Of a DNA stretch of 64,000 nt, positions 27,474 through 37,655 are shown piece by piece. The position numbers were made by a program, and so were the translations under genes. The stretch comes from a candidate division KSB1 bacterium (GTDB lineage Bacteria > Zhuqueibacterota > Zhuqueibacteria > Thermofontimicrobiales > Thermofontimicrobiaceae), in contig JAPDPQ010000002.1 of the NCBI GenBank assembly GCA_034506395.1, positions 178,255-242,254 on the forward strand. The letters run 5' to 3'. A model generated the notes under the pieces. That model did not search any database. It worked only from the letters and a program-made list of their open reading frames with translations, and was not told the DNA's origin. Positions within the stretch are counted from its first letter, which is position 1; each line of letters starts with the position of its first letter.

Positions 27474-30400
27474 CTAACGATCCTTCAGCTCCGTTTGATA
27501 TTCAATTACTGGACGAAAAATATCGATGGCCAAATTTTGAAAGTCGACATCGAGCGGGTCAGGCTCGAATTTTTCGAAGCATAGCTGATAATACGGGTCT
27601 TGTGACTCGAACCAACCGCGACTCATGTCATCGGAGCGCCATTTCCTTCGTGCAGATTTTAAGGCTGCTGGTTCAGGTTTGTTTTTTTCAATCAATCGCG
27701 TTGCGAATTCCCAGCTTGTCTCTGGGAAGAAATGGATCGGTTTGCTCAGGCCCTGCCAATAGATGTCAAGCAAATCAGCTAAGAGCTGATGGCTGTTCTC
27801 AATTTGGTTAAATTGCCAAGCTTCCCAATTTTCCGTTCCGTTTTCAGCCTCCCAACCGATCAGCCAACTGATTCGCGGATAGTCTTTGGGTTGAACCAGA
27901 TTGAGCACCAGATGGTAGATCCAGGCGCGCAGGCGATCCCTAGCCCGGATTTTGGCCAATCGATAGGTCAACAAGCGCTCTGGAAAAACCCCCTCTATCT
28001 TGCCGACGAGTTTAAATTGACCCAAGTTTAAATCCACCGTCAGAGCCGGCAATGGTCCAGTGAACAAATAGGGTTGTAGTTTATGAGCAAATGCATGAAC
28101 TGTGCGACGCAATCGGTCGAACTCAATCTGGCCAACTGATCCATGGGGCAGTGCACCCTGGGCGCGAAGGAGTTCAAACGAATCGCTGAGATCTTTCCCC
28201 GCCAAAAATTCTGTTAGTAGTTGCTGTGCCCAATGGTATTGATCCAACTTTTCCAATTGGAACGGCTCATCTTCCTCAAAAATGGGACTGACCTCTTCAA
28301 GAATCATGCCCAATCGACGGGTCACAAAAAATTTTGCTGGGTTCTCAAAAAAACGGACCAGATCGATCAAGTTGATGATTCTCCAACTTTCATCAGGAAT
28401 AGAAAGTCCTTGGGTGATAAAGGGGCTTGGGGCGCTCCGCGGCTCAAGCATTTTTTTTGCTGTCTGAAAATGTTGGGCTGAAAAACTAAACAGCTTTTGA
28501 TCATTTTGGAAATACGCAGGGCTGAATGCTTGCAAACGATGTTTTGTTATCAGATGGTCAGAAATGTTTTTCTCAGGAATTTCATAATTGGCATCGATAT
28601 AGTCAAGCAATTCATTTACCAGCACCGATGGCGGAATGGGGCTATTGTCTTGAAGACTTTGCCCGACAAAACTGATGTATAATTTTTTGCGTGCGGAGAG
28701 AATCGCCTCAAGAAAGAGGTAGCGATCATCTTTTCGACGTGAACGGTCGCCTGGGCGCGGCTGATGGGCCATAAGGTCGAATCCCAACTTTTGTTCCTGA
28801 CGAGGATAAACGTCGTCGTTCATGCCGAGGAGGCAAATAATTTTAAAGGGAATGCTCCGCATAGGCAACATCGCACAAAAAGTGACCCCACCCGTCATAA
28901 AGCCAAACCCATAGCTGGTCCGCTCAAATTGTCCTTTTAAGTAATTTTTGATCACTTCCACATGAATTGGATATCTGAAGTCGGTTTGCTGTTGTAATTT
29001 TCCTAATTCAGTTGCACTGCGCCAGATCAGCAAATAATCGTTTTCGGTTTCAGGATCGGGTGCAAAGAGATTTTCTAATATGCGTTGCAACTGTTCGCTC
29101 CATTCTTTCAAACTGCGGGGATGATGCAAGCTTTTGATCGTTAAAAAGAGTTGTTCGAGGAAGTCAAGGAAATTTCCCAGCAATTCGGCGTCATCGCCTT
29201 CTATGGCATCATAGGGCAAAATGTTGGCGAACATGCGCTTTCCCTGTCCCGGGAGCGCATATCCTAATAAAAGCCGATCCAGCCCAGCTCGCCAGGTGTG
29301 TTCCAAGGTGTTCGGCAAGCCTAATTCTTGGCGATGCTCCGCGTCAATTCCCCAGCGGATGTGCGTCTCGCTGATCCAGTGGCGAATCCGATCCAGCTCG
29401 GTTTCTGATAAGTTGAATCTGCGCTGGACAGCAGGAGATTCGAGCACCGTCATTACTTCATTAGAGGTACAGCGGCTGTGGGAGAGATCGAGCAAAGACA
29501 GGAACGTATTGATCAACTCACTCTCCTGTCGAACGGTTCGGTCGCTAATGCTAAATGGAATGCGCCGGGGATCATCCATCGGGAGATCAAACACAGCGTG
29601 AATATAGGGTGCGTAGCTCTCAATCTCTGGAGTCATCACCAATATATCTTTCGGCAAAAGCTCCGCATCTTGCTCGAACATCCGCAACAATTGGTCCTGG
29701 AGCACTTCGACCTCACGCATTGGGCTGTGGCAAGAATGAATCTGGATGGAATCATCATTCGCTGCAAGTTGGACTTTGGGCTGGTCGATACCTCGTTGCT
29801 TAAGGTTTAAAATATCGGACTGAATATGGGAAAGCAAAGTCTTTTCGCCTGGTTCGATAAATTCAGCGTGCTCTTGAAAGTCGAAATCGTAGATCATCCC
29901 CAAAAATTCCCTGCCCAGAGCTCCCATCGAGGCCAGCAACGAATTTCCGCTTTCAAGATCAAAATCTTCGGCCTCACCTGTTCGATCGGGATGGTTGATG
30001 CTATACCGTTCGTCCCCACCCAGTGATGGAATATCGAACCAGAATTCGCGGCAGGGATTCATTACGAACAGATGGACTGGTGTGAATTTAGAGATTGCCT
30101 TAAGGATATGAAGATGAAACGGGGGTAATGCTGAGATTCCAAACACGCTGACCCGTTCTGGGAAGCTTTTTGGCGGGGCGGTCAATGATTGCACCTGCTC
30201 GAGAAACTGCTTTCCCAGCGTCGCGCGGTGAAGGGGACCGTTTTCCTGAACCAGCCTTCGCCAGAGCATTGCTTGCCAATGATGATCCTCGCCGCGCTCC
30301 CATCGAAAGATCCAGTCGGGCCGATAAAGCAGATATTGATCAAATCGATCGGCGATACGCTCCGCCAACTGAAATGCCTTGAGGTCGAATTGAGAACCAC

Positions 30401-30749
30401 CAAGGTAATTTTTAATGCTGAGGAATTCTGGCCGATCGATGAAGTCGGGCAAAAGTTTCATGATTTTCCAGATCAGCAATTGTGGATCAAACGGTGTTGG
30501 ATCTGGAATATTTGGAATGATTTTGCTGAGCATCTCGTGGACGAAAGCATTGGGGAACGGGAACTTCACATTGGCGCAAATCCCAAAGCGTTGCGCCAAT
30601 TGCATCGCCAGCCAACGTTCCATGCCCTTGCTTTGTACCACGACGATTTCTGGCGTCAGCGGTGAGGCAAGCGGAACCCGTAAGACTTCGGCCAATTTTT
30701 CGGCCAGCATTTCCAATCGATTGCTCGTGTAGAGATGAATATGGGTCAT
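27474..30749 (-). CDS. recC: Exodeoxyribonuclease V gamma chain (RecC-like)
   Basis: RecC-like subunit of the RecBCD helicase-nuclease, which resects double-strand breaks and recognises Chi through its inactivated nuclease and helicase folds. Length 1091 residues, near the usual 1100. The start at 30749 is chosen because the family begins with a short strand and SNRLE (here HLYTSNRLEML); the ATG at 30797 adds 16 unrelated residues. Recognisable stretches include FGICANVKFPFPNAFVHEML and SCHSPMREVEVLQDQLL. No recB or recD is present within the window on either side, which is unusual because the three are normally adjacent. The gene appears intact. Confidence 0.9.
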   Translation of the reverse strand: MTHIHLYTSNRLEMLAEKLAEVLRVPLASPLTPEIVVVQSKGMERWLAMQLAQRFGICANVKFPFPNAFVHEMLSKIIPNIPDPTPFDPQLLIWKIMKLLPDFIDRPEFLSIKNYLGGSQFDLKAFQLAERIADRFDQYLLYRPDWIFRWERGEDHHWQAMLWRRLVQENGPLHRATLGKQFLEQVQSLTAPPKSFPERVSVFGISALPPFHLHILKAISKFTPVHLFVMNPCREFWFDIPSLGGDERYSINHPDRTGEAEDFDLESGNSLLASMGALGREFLGMIYDFDFQEHAEFIEPGEKTLLSHIQSDILNLKQRGIDQPKVQLAANDDSIQIHSCHSPMREVEVLQDQLLRMFEQDAELLPKDILVMTPEIESYAPYIHAVFDLPMDDPRRIPFSISDRTVRQESELINTFLSLLDLSHSRCTSNEVMTVLESPAVQRRFNLSETELDRIRHWISETHIRWGIDAEHRQELGLPNTLEHTWRAGLDRLLLGYALPGQGKRMFANILPYDAIEGDDAELLGNFLDFLEQLFLTIKSLHHPRSLKEWSEQLQRILENLFAPDPETENDYLLIWRSATELGKLQQQTDFRYPIHVEVIKNYLKGQFERTSYGFGFMTGGVTFCAMLPMRSIPFKIICLLGMNDDVYPRQEQKLGFDLMAHQPRPGDRSRRKDDRYLFLEAILSARKKLYISFVGQSLQDNSPIPPSVLVNELLDYIDANYEIPEKNISDHLITKHRLQAFSPAYFQNDQKLFSFSAQHFQTAKKMLEPRSAPSPFITQGLSIPDESWRIINLIDLVRFFENPAKFFVTRRLGMILEEVSPIFEEDEPFQLEKLDQYHWAQQLLTEFLAGKDLSDSFELLRAQGALPHGSVGQIEFDRLRRTVHAFAHKLQPYLFTGPLPALTVDLNLGQFKLVGKIEGVFPERLLTYRLAKIRARDRLRAWIYHLVLNLVQPKDYPRISWLIGWEAENGTENWEAWQFNQIENSHQLLADLLDIYWQGLSKPIHFFPETSWEFATRLIEKNKPEPAALKSARRKWRSDDMSRGWFESQDPYYQLCFEKFEPDPLDVDFQNLAIDIFRPVIEYQTELKDR

Positions 30750-31012
30750 AGGAAAAATAGATCGGGCGACCATCGATTCAGGGCACGTTTCAACCATTCA
30801 GCGTTTTAAAATATACAAAATAAACTGATCCAAATCAATCAATTTGTGAGCCTATTAAGGTTTTCTTATCGAGATGGCAGTAAAGGATCTGCTGGTCGAA
30901 TTCAATTGTCTGGCTAATGGAATCAGATAGCGGAAAGCTGGAAGCCAAAAGCGAAAGTCTAAGAGCCAAAGATCGAGAAAAATAGAGAACGGGATCGTCC
31001 AATCGCTTCGGA

Positions 31013-31333
31013 TCAATAATGAACCGCCAGCCAAATGGTCACCTGATCTGGATCGGTCCATTCCACCCGATGTTTGCAATGGGCGGGAATATTGATATAA
31101 TCCCCTGATCTCAGTTCCAAGATTTCGCTCCCGTTTTCAAACCGCAAACGCGCTTGGCCTTGAACGACTATCACCCATTCGTTGCGATCTTGGTCGTACC
31201 AGAATTCTGGAGGTGATGCTTGGCCTTTCGATATGATCCGCTCAATGGTCAGATCACCGGTATGAACAATGGTCTCGAAAATTTCATCGTCAATTCGATT
31301 GGGGATCTGAGAGAAAATATTTTGCTTGATCAT
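31013..31333 (-). CDS. Small single-domain cupin protein
   Basis: 106-residue cupin. The beta-barrel core is visible from about residue 25 to 100: EFWYDQDRNEWVIVVQG (first motif; the usual HxH is replaced by a Y/D/N-rich turn), then GDYINIPAHCKHRVEW, with the PAHCKHR histidines of the second motif. Proteins of this size and pattern act as small sugar or metal binding enzymes or regulators. It is a single gene between recC and the cation exchanger, on the same strand. Function unknown. Confidence 0.75.
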   Translation of the reverse strand: MIKQNIFSQIPNRIDDEIFETIVHTGDLTIERIISKGQASPPEFWYDQDRNEWVIVVQGQARLRFENGSEILELRSGDYINIPAHCKHRVEWTDPDQVTIWLAVHY

Positions 31334-31407
31334 GATCAGCTCCTGAGCGAGAGATAATTGGCATTTGAATTGGCTACTGAATCAGAGAGAGGAAAGTTCC
31401 CAGGAGA

Positions 31408-32337
31408 TTATTGAGCGATAATGCTATAGACCCAGCGAGCGATACCGAAGAGAACCAGTACAATGCCTTCGCGGCGCGTAAGCTTCCATTCGGTTCGGAG
31501 GAAAACCAAAGCGATACCGACCATGAAGGGATAGATCAAAAGACTAATGCGAGCCGAGGTTTCAATGGGCATTTCGCGGATGATGCCGGCCAATCCCAAA
31601 ACGCCCAGCACGTTGAAAATATCGCTACCAATGAGATTCCCGATGGAGATGCCTGAGTTACCACGAATTGCGGCGACAATAGAAGTCACCATTTCTGGCA
31701 ATGACGTCCCAGCCGCGACAATGGTAGCTCCGATGAGCCATTCCGAGCAGCCGAACGTTCTGGCCAAATTGCAGGCGGAATTCACCAAAAAATGAGAGCT
31801 TCCGATGAGCATTGCTGTGCTCAAGGTTAGCAAAAAAATATCGCGGAAGCGAAAATTATCAGCCTCGAGGTCTATCTCTGGGCTGACAGCTCTGCTGCTA
31901 TATAAATTGCCCAAGTAGAACAGCAACAGAAGGAATAACACCATTCCTTCGAATCGACTCAATCGAAGGTCCCACAGCATGGCAACTGCTACCAGGGTGA
32001 CGACCATCAGGAAAAAGCCGTCGCGGTGGATCATCTGGTCATCCGTTTTGAGATTGCGAATGATCGCTACTCCCCCCAGAATAATTCCAATATTGAAGAT
32101 ATTGGAACCGATAATGTTTCCGATCGAAATGTCGCCCGCTCCCCGAATCGCGGCTGAAATTGAAACGCACAACTCAGGCGCTGAAGTCCCAAATGCAACA
32201 ATCGTCAGACCGATGACCAAATTGGAGACCCCGAGCTTCCGAGCGATCCTGGCAGAAGAATCCACCAACCAACCAGCCCCCTGGCACATCACGACAAAAC
32301 AGACCACCAGAATTATCGTCTCAATAATGATGTTCAT
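31408..32337 (-). CDS. Calcium/sodium exchanger of the CaCA family (YrbG-like)
   Basis: Inner-membrane cation antiporter of 309 residues, about ten helices. It shows the inverted duplicate of the family: alpha-1 GTSAPELCVSI (50-60) with GNIIGSNIFN (73-82), and alpha-2 GTSLPEMVTSI (210-220) with GNLIGSDIFN (233-242). The acidic residues of both alpha repeats (Glu55 and Glu214) are present, so ion binding should be intact. Length and layout match E. coli YrbG and archaeal NCX. It probably exports Ca2+ in exchange for Na+ or H+. The gene stands alone. Confidence 0.92.
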   Translation of the reverse strand: MNIIIETIILVVCFVVMCQGAGWLVDSSARIARKLGVSNLVIGLTIVAFGTSAPELCVSISAAIRGAGDISIGNIIGSNIFNIGIILGGVAIIRNLKTDDQMIHRDGFFLMVVTLVAVAMLWDLRLSRFEGMVLFLLLLFYLGNLYSSRAVSPEIDLEADNFRFRDIFLLTLSTAMLIGSSHFLVNSACNLARTFGCSEWLIGATIVAAGTSLPEMVTSIVAAIRGNSGISIGNLIGSDIFNVLGVLGLAGIIREMPIETSARISLLIYPFMVGIALVFLRTEWKLTRREGIVLVLFGIARWVYSIIAQ

Positions 32338-32789
32338 ACTGGAATCCCTGACCGTTTTTGTGGCTCAGGCGTGGTCAATCGTTTCGCAAAGGTGCAAAAT
32401 CATGGTGCGGAATTGACTTGAGCTGAGACACCGTGAGTATTTTGGGCAATCGAACCTTCCAACAACAGCATTATTGAGGAAAGCCCTAACCCGATTCGTT
32501 GCAACTGTTGCTGGATTTGAAAACCGAATGTCCACTTGATGTAAGTAGAATATCCCCAGCTTAAAGAATTTCATTCGCCGTAAAATTGCAAACATTATGC
32601 CATTGCCCAAACGGAAATGAAAAGACAATATAGGGTAAATTAATCCGTTTGAGGATTTGATTGAAACAAAGAGAAGATCTACTTAATTGAACAGCCCGAT
32701 GTTAAGGATCCGCGAAGGGAAATTCTTCACCGTTTTGGTTAATGTGAAATCTTTTTGATGCACTAAAGATGAATAAGAGAGGCATTTTA
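32338..32789. other. Intergenic region, no gene seen
   Basis: About 450 bases between the exchanger and dnaG, both leftward. Short open frames here have no protein-like composition. I see no hairpin with T-run. Confidence 0.55.
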
Positions 32790-34607
32790 TTATATTGGTG
32801 AATTCAGAAGCGTCTTAGCAGTGATCCTTTTGATCTGTTCTCGGTATTCCAGATATTGCTTCGCATAATGGGTGACATCTAAACCTTTTTCCTGGCCGAT
32901 TTTGATTTCTTTTTCTAAGTTAACCAAGATATTTTCGAGGCGACGCCGTTTTAAGAGCACCAAGCAATCCTCAGCCAATTTTTGAAGATCGATATCATCG
33001 TTATAACTCGTGCTAATGATATTGGCCAAGCGCGCGGCGATTTTTGGATCTGTCGATGATTCGATGACTTGCTGGGGCGTCACTCGATCCTTCTCCTGAT
33101 TTAATTGCCGAATGATCGCGAAGATGGATTTGATTTCTGGATCGGATAGCTCCTCATCGGAGAGATGTTTTGCGATAAATTTTAAGAGCTGGCCATCTTG
33201 GAGCGCAAGGCGGACCAGATCTTCCTCGGCTAGCTCGTATTTCGATTTGGGTCGCGGTTTTGACCTCTGTCCAATGGTCTGATCAGGGACCGCGATTTCC
33301 GGCCGATAGAGGTTATTGCGCTTTTTGTAGAGCAGTCGGTCCATTAGCGAGCGCTCGTCCAGCCCAAAGTGCTCGGCCACTTCCTTGAGAGCCAAATTCT
33401 GCTTGATGCTATCTTTGATGCGGATGATCGTTTCCAATAGCGAATCGATCAATTTCGATTTGCCCTGGCTGGTGGAAAGGTCCAGCGTCCGCGACATGGT
33501 TTCTATTTTAAATTTGATAATTGGCTTTGCGAACGAGAGCACTTGTTTGAAATAATCGACCCCGCGCTGGCGGACATAGCTGTCGGGATCGTGCCCAGCG
33601 GGAAGGGTTACAATTTTCACTTCCAAACCTTCATCGAGAAAGATATCAGCTCCACGCATGGCTGCTAACGAGCCGGCTGTATCGGCATCATAGAGCAAGA
33701 TCACATTTTCAGTAAAACGTTTGATCAACCGCGCTTGTGCCGATGTTAGTGCCGTGCCCGAAGTGGCGACCACGTTTCGGATGCCAGCCTGATAGAGGCT
33801 GATCAGATCGAAATAGCCCTCAACCAGAATCGCCTGGTCCTGTTGCTTGATCGCATCGCGGCTCTGATAGAGCCCAAACAGGATCTGGCCTTTTTGGTAG
33901 ATCGGCGTCTCTGGGGAATTGATATATTTCGGCGAGTCGTCTTCGATGAGCCTTCTGGCTCCGAATCCCAGGACCTTCTTATAAAGGTCGATAATTGGCA
34001 CCATGATTCTGCCACGAAAGCGATCGTAATAGCCCCCAGCATCTCGTTTGATAATGAGCCCAGCTTTGAGCAAAATTTCCGTGGAAACGGAGTCTTTCTG
34101 AGCTTGCCGGATTAAGCCATCCCATTCTGGAAGCGAATATCCTAAACCAAAGGTTTTGATCATTTCATGGCTGATGCCCCTGCCCTGCAGATAGTCCAGC
34201 GCGGCCTTCCCATTTGGCGAGAATAAATTTTTATAGAAAAGATTAGCAGCCCAGCGATTGACGAAACAGAGCGCCTCGCGTTCCTTCTCGCGACGCTCAT
34301 CAACCTGGGAGCGCGGCAACGTTATTCCAGCCTTTTCCGCTAAAAATTCCACCGCTTCGATGAACGACATCTTCTCCATTTCCATCAAGAAATTGAACAC
34401 ATTGCCACCCTTTTGGCAACCGAAGCAATAATAAAGCTGCGTATTCGGGTTCACATAGAACGAGGGGGAATTGTCGGCATGAAACGGGCATAATCCCTGA
34501 TAGCCTTTACCCGATTTTTTTAGGGTGAGATAATTAGAAATAAGGGCCACAATATCGGTCGCATCGCGGACCTGGGCAATTTTTTCTTCAGGGATCTTAT
34601 AGCTCAT
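32790..34607 (-). CDS. dnaG: DNA primase
   Basis: Makes RNA primers for replication. 605 residues, the usual length. An N-terminal CHC2 zinc ribbon has ligands Cys40, His43, Cys61 and Cys64 (CPFH ... CFGC). The catalytic core includes the Toprim segment with LVEGYFDLISL, VATSGTAL and LYDADTAG (acidic metal ligands), followed by PAGHDPDSYVRQ. The remaining C-terminal part (from about residue 400) is the helicase-binding region. The ATG at 34607 matches the family start (MSYKIPEEKI). There is no rpsU or rpoD neighbour in this window, unlike the classical macromolecular-synthesis operon. Confidence 0.97.
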   Translation of the reverse strand: MSYKIPEEKIAQVRDATDIVALISNYLTLKKSGKGYQGLCPFHADNSPSFYVNPNTQLYYCFGCQKGGNVFNFLMEMEKMSFIEAVEFLAEKAGITLPRSQVDERREKEREALCFVNRWAANLFYKNLFSPNGKAALDYLQGRGISHEMIKTFGLGYSLPEWDGLIRQAQKDSVSTEILLKAGLIIKRDAGGYYDRFRGRIMVPIIDLYKKVLGFGARRLIEDDSPKYINSPETPIYQKGQILFGLYQSRDAIKQQDQAILVEGYFDLISLYQAGIRNVVATSGTALTSAQARLIKRFTENVILLYDADTAGSLAAMRGADIFLDEGLEVKIVTLPAGHDPDSYVRQRGVDYFKQVLSFAKPIIKFKIETMSRTLDLSTSQGKSKLIDSLLETIIRIKDSIKQNLALKEVAEHFGLDERSLMDRLLYKKRNNLYRPEIAVPDQTIGQRSKPRPKSKYELAEEDLVRLALQDGQLLKFIAKHLSDEELSDPEIKSIFAIIRQLNQEKDRVTPQQVIESSTDPKIAARLANIISTSYNDDIDLQKLAEDCLVLLKRRRLENILVNLEKEIKIGQEKGLDVTHYAKQYLEYREQIKRITAKTLLNSPI

Positions 34608-34807
34608 GCGAAATGAGTTCTTTATTCTTTAGCTTAAATCTGATTTGGCCGTTGGCTAAATTAGATATTTTCATTTTAAAAATCAAGCAGAAAATCTCTC
34701 GTTGCAGTATAAGATGTCAGAGACGATCAATCAGTTGATCGAATTCCTATCAACGATCCAAAGTTTCTCATTTATTTTGAGCTTACTCACGAAATCGATT
34801 GATAGAA

Positions 34808-36292
34808 TTATTGACCTCGATAGATCTTCGCATTGATGAGAGTGAAAAATGAGTGACGGTTCTGGTGCTCGGCTTGGAGACAGCCGTAAAAGGCGGCCAA
34901 TTCGATCGCCACTTGTTTAAAATGGTTGGCCAACCCAAAGGTCATGCGATAACGGTGGTGTTCTGGCAGAAATTCGCTGAACGATAGAAGCGATCCAGGC
35001 ATGAGGTTTAGTTGATAAGTATAGCCAGCTCGAATTTTCCAACGGTTAAAGAAGGTGAATTCAGTACCGCAGCGGAGTTCCCGAGATTTGATTTTGCCAG
35101 CAGCGAATAGTCGACTGATATAATCATTTTTTTCATGATGGATCTGGTCAATCTGATATTCGATGCCGAAAAACAGGGGGGACGAGGGAGAAGAAAACGC
35201 AAGACCGACCCCTACTTGATACTGATTCGAGTAATCATCGCCCCAGAGCAGATCAAAATCGGGGTGAACTGCCCAATCATTGCTATAATCGTAATCAAAT
35301 GACCAACCCAATTGCAGCGGCATGGTGAACAAATTCATGCGATTTTTCCAGTGGAGCTCAAGACTATGATTATTCCATTTTGCATTAAGGACTGGTCTCA
35401 CGCTGCTTTCGAAAATCTCCAATCGCTGCAGCCGACAACCGAGTGACATTATTGACTCCCCCAGTTCAGTACGCCGAAAGTGGAGCTGTAGTTGAGAACC
35501 GAAGTTACGTCGATTGGTGAATTGCTCGAACATCCCAAGCCGTTTGACACCGATCGTCTCTCCTCGAAACAGCGTGATGACGATGGTCCTTTGCTCAAGC
35601 TGGCTGCTGCTTTGCGCTTCGATAAATTCCTGAGCGTCATCATATTGGAGTAAAATGCCAACGATCAGCGGGTCAAAGATGCGCCAAGCAAACCCAGTGC
35701 TGGTTATTACTTCTCGATCGATGATGCGCGGTTGGGGAAATTGGTCCTTCAGGCCAGTTTCGATGCGATAGCCCAATGAAGCGCCCCAATAAAGTTTGCC
35801 CATTACCAATTGTCGGCTATACTGAGCAATTACGGATGGCCCCCAATAATCGAAATTGCCCTCGGTTTCATCGGTCGCCCGAAACGGGTGTTCATCGTAC
35901 GGAGTGCGGTTGATCGCATGACTCACTCGCGTCAAACTGAACGCGTGATAGTTGGCCGCTCCCCAAAAGGCCTGATTCTGATCCAATATTTTTACGCCTT
36001 CGAAACCGGCAGAAAAGTCAAAAAATTTTTCTGGATCATAGCGGCGTCTAAACTTACCTGCTTCCGATTTGGCAAGACTTGAAACTGAGAACCAGCCTCT
36101 GGATTGATCATTGATCAGCCATGCTGGATTCGACCCGAAATCGTAGAGGTTGAGGCCAGTGGTCTCGCTATCGAGAACCAAAGATAGGTAGCCCATTGCG
36201 GGAGGCTTTAGATCGATCATTTGCGCCAAGGAAAGCGTCGAAAGTGGTGCCAGCAGCCAAATGACCAGTTGGATGATCCAATGAGTTTTCAT
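34808..36292 (-). CDS. Exported beta-barrel-like outer-membrane protein, family unknown
   Basis: 494-residue protein with a signal peptide (MKTHWIIQLVIWLLAPLS, ending LSLAQ). The body is rich in alternating aromatic/polar strands, for example YWGASLGYRIETGLK, LHFRRTELG and WKIRAGYTYQLNLMPGSLL, consistent with a 14-18 strand outer-membrane barrel. The final residues do not show the standard C-terminal aromatic. I do not recognise the family; loosely similar 500-residue barrel proteins occur in FCB bacteria. It is isolated, with 250 bases or more on both sides. Possible roles are a porin or export channel. Confidence 0.6.
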   Translation of the reverse strand: MKTHWIIQLVIWLLAPLSTLSLAQMIDLKPPAMGYLSLVLDSETTGLNLYDFGSNPAWLINDQSRGWFSVSSLAKSEAGKFRRRYDPEKFFDFSAGFEGVKILDQNQAFWGAANYHAFSLTRVSHAINRTPYDEHPFRATDETEGNFDYWGPSVIAQYSRQLVMGKLYWGASLGYRIETGLKDQFPQPRIIDREVITSTGFAWRIFDPLIVGILLQYDDAQEFIEAQSSSQLEQRTIVITLFRGETIGVKRLGMFEQFTNRRNFGSQLQLHFRRTELGESIMSLGCRLQRLEIFESSVRPVLNAKWNNHSLELHWKNRMNLFTMPLQLGWSFDYDYSNDWAVHPDFDLLWGDDYSNQYQVGVGLAFSSPSSPLFFGIEYQIDQIHHEKNDYISRLFAAGKIKSRELRCGTEFTFFNRWKIRAGYTYQLNLMPGSLLSFSEFLPEHHRYRMTFGLANHFKQVAIELAAFYGCLQAEHQNRHSFFTLINAKIYRGQ

Positions 36293-36545
36293 TTCTGGGA
36301 AATTTTTTGGGCGATTGCTTATTTAGTCAATGGAGATCCAAATAATGCTCATTACCGCTGCCAGAAAATATAGCGAGAAATCGGTTGGAAATCAAGGAGA
36401 AAATATCACTTGGATTTAGGGATTGCTATATTCAATTCTCCAGATTTTGATGTGCGAACTATAAAACTGGATAATGAGAAAGTGATCTCAGAAAGAATGT
36501 TTTATGGAATATGTTCTGAAAGAAGTTTGGATTGCATAAACACGC

Positions 36546-37067
36546 TCACTGTGCTGGTTCTTGTGAATTTTTCAATTTCTGTCCACAATACGGGCAAACC
36601 GACCAGTTATTGGCAATAGTTTTCTGACAATTGGGGCAGAATGGACGAACTTGAGCACCGCACTGAGGGCAATAGCTATGGGTTTGGGCCACCATATTGC
36701 CGCAACTTGGACATGGCTGTGTTGCACTTCCGGCTGCAATCACAGGGAACTGTCCATTTCGGACGATTAAATAAATAATAAACGCTGCAAGATGGCCTAC
36801 TAAGACCAATAGCGCCCATAAGATACCATTCATCCCGTGACGTTTCGCATCGTAATAAACCCAAACTACAATGATTAAGCCGAAAATGGGAATCAGAAGT
36901 ATGAGCATGAACGGGATCGCCGCGAGGCCTTCGAGTAAAGCTACACGATGAAACCAGGGGATCCACCCTAATTTTGAAAGGATGCCAATCAAGATTAACA
37001 TTAAAATGATACAGATAAAAATGATCAGCAGAATTTTTGAAAAATTTTTTCGATCTGTAGTAGCCAT
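36546..37067 (-). CDS. Membrane protein with C-terminal double zinc ribbon
   Basis: 173 residues. The start at 37067 is fixed by a perfect AGGAGG six bases upstream; the ATG at 37109 that overlaps the sigma gene lacks such a site. Three hydrophobic segments: KILLIIFICIILMLILIGIL (about 9-28), a second near 45-70 ending VYYDAKRHG, and a third near 75-97 ending IIYLIVR, a pattern like the phospholipase-D N-terminal (PLDc_N) membrane fold. The C-terminus has two zinc ribbons with four CxxC pairs (CPSC, CPQC, CPNC, CPYC). It follows the truncated sigma gene and may be its membrane partner, but this is inference from position. Confidence 0.75.
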   Translation of the reverse strand: MATTDRKNFSKILLIIFICIILMLILIGILSKLGWIPWFHRVALLEGLAAIPFMLILLIPIFGLIIVVWVYYDAKRHGMNGILWALLVLVGHLAAFIIYLIVRNGQFPVIAAGSATQPCPSCGNMVAQTHSYCPQCGAQVRPFCPNCQKTIANNWSVCPYCGQKLKNSQEPAQ

Positions 37068-37105
37068 GTATGACCTCCTATCTATTGGTGATGTTCGAAA
37101 ATTGC

Positions 37106-37450
37106 TCATAGTTCAAGCTTAAATTGTATCCCTTGGATTTTTTCTATGGTGATAGATCGCTCGAACCCAAAAAACCGCCTGATTCTCTTCTTCCGCAGTT
37201 GATCGCGGTGCAGATTAATGGCAATAGTTAAAATCCAAGCTTTAAAATCGCGAACCGATGGATTATTTGGCAGAAAGCGCACGGCCCGTAGCCACGTCTC
37301 CTGAAATAGATCGTCAGCCTCCATTCGATTCTGCGTCAGGTAACAGGCAAAACGATAGACTGCGGTCTGATATTTTTCATATAGCTCGTCAAAGGCGCTG
37401 ACATCCTGGTTGTAAATACGCTGAATTAATTGGTCGTCAGTGGCCGCCAT
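37106..37450 (-). CDS. ECF sigma factor containing region 2 only (truncated)
   Basis: 114-residue protein that matches only the first half of an ECF sigma factor. Region 2 is complete: FDELYEKYQTAVYRFACYL, then EADDLFQETWLRA (core binding), then FKAWILTIAINLHRDQLRKK (-10 recognition helix). The protein stops 24 residues later, where region 4 (-35 binding, needed by nearly all ECF factors) should begin. The downstream 38 bases hold only the ribosome site of the next gene, so no frameshifted region 4 remains there. It could be a decaying gene, or a working region-2-only factor or competitor of core RNA polymerase. The next gene encodes a zinc-ribbon membrane protein. Confidence 0.75.
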   Translation of the reverse strand: MAATDDQLIQRIYNQDVSAFDELYEKYQTAVYRFACYLTQNRMEADDLFQETWLRAVRFLPNNPSVRDFKAWILTIAINLHRDQLRKKRIRRFFGFERSITIEKIQGIQFKLEL

Positions 37451-37655
37451 TTATCTTCTCCACGTCCATTCATCTTTCAACAATATAGACGGATGAGTGA
37501 ACCAAAGGTTCTGGTAAATTTTTCGCTAAAAAAATGGGGAAAAGGCCAAATGATCTGGTCATTTGACCAAAATATTCTATTTCTAAAAATCGCAGATGGC
37601 CTCAAAAATTTGAGTAACCCACTATTATTTCAAGCAAATTAGCATTGTTAAATTT

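Noticed and set aside
36410-36619. 69-codon frame on the plus strand
   Set aside because: It runs into the antisense of the zinc-ribbon gene, has no ribosome site and no recognisable motif.
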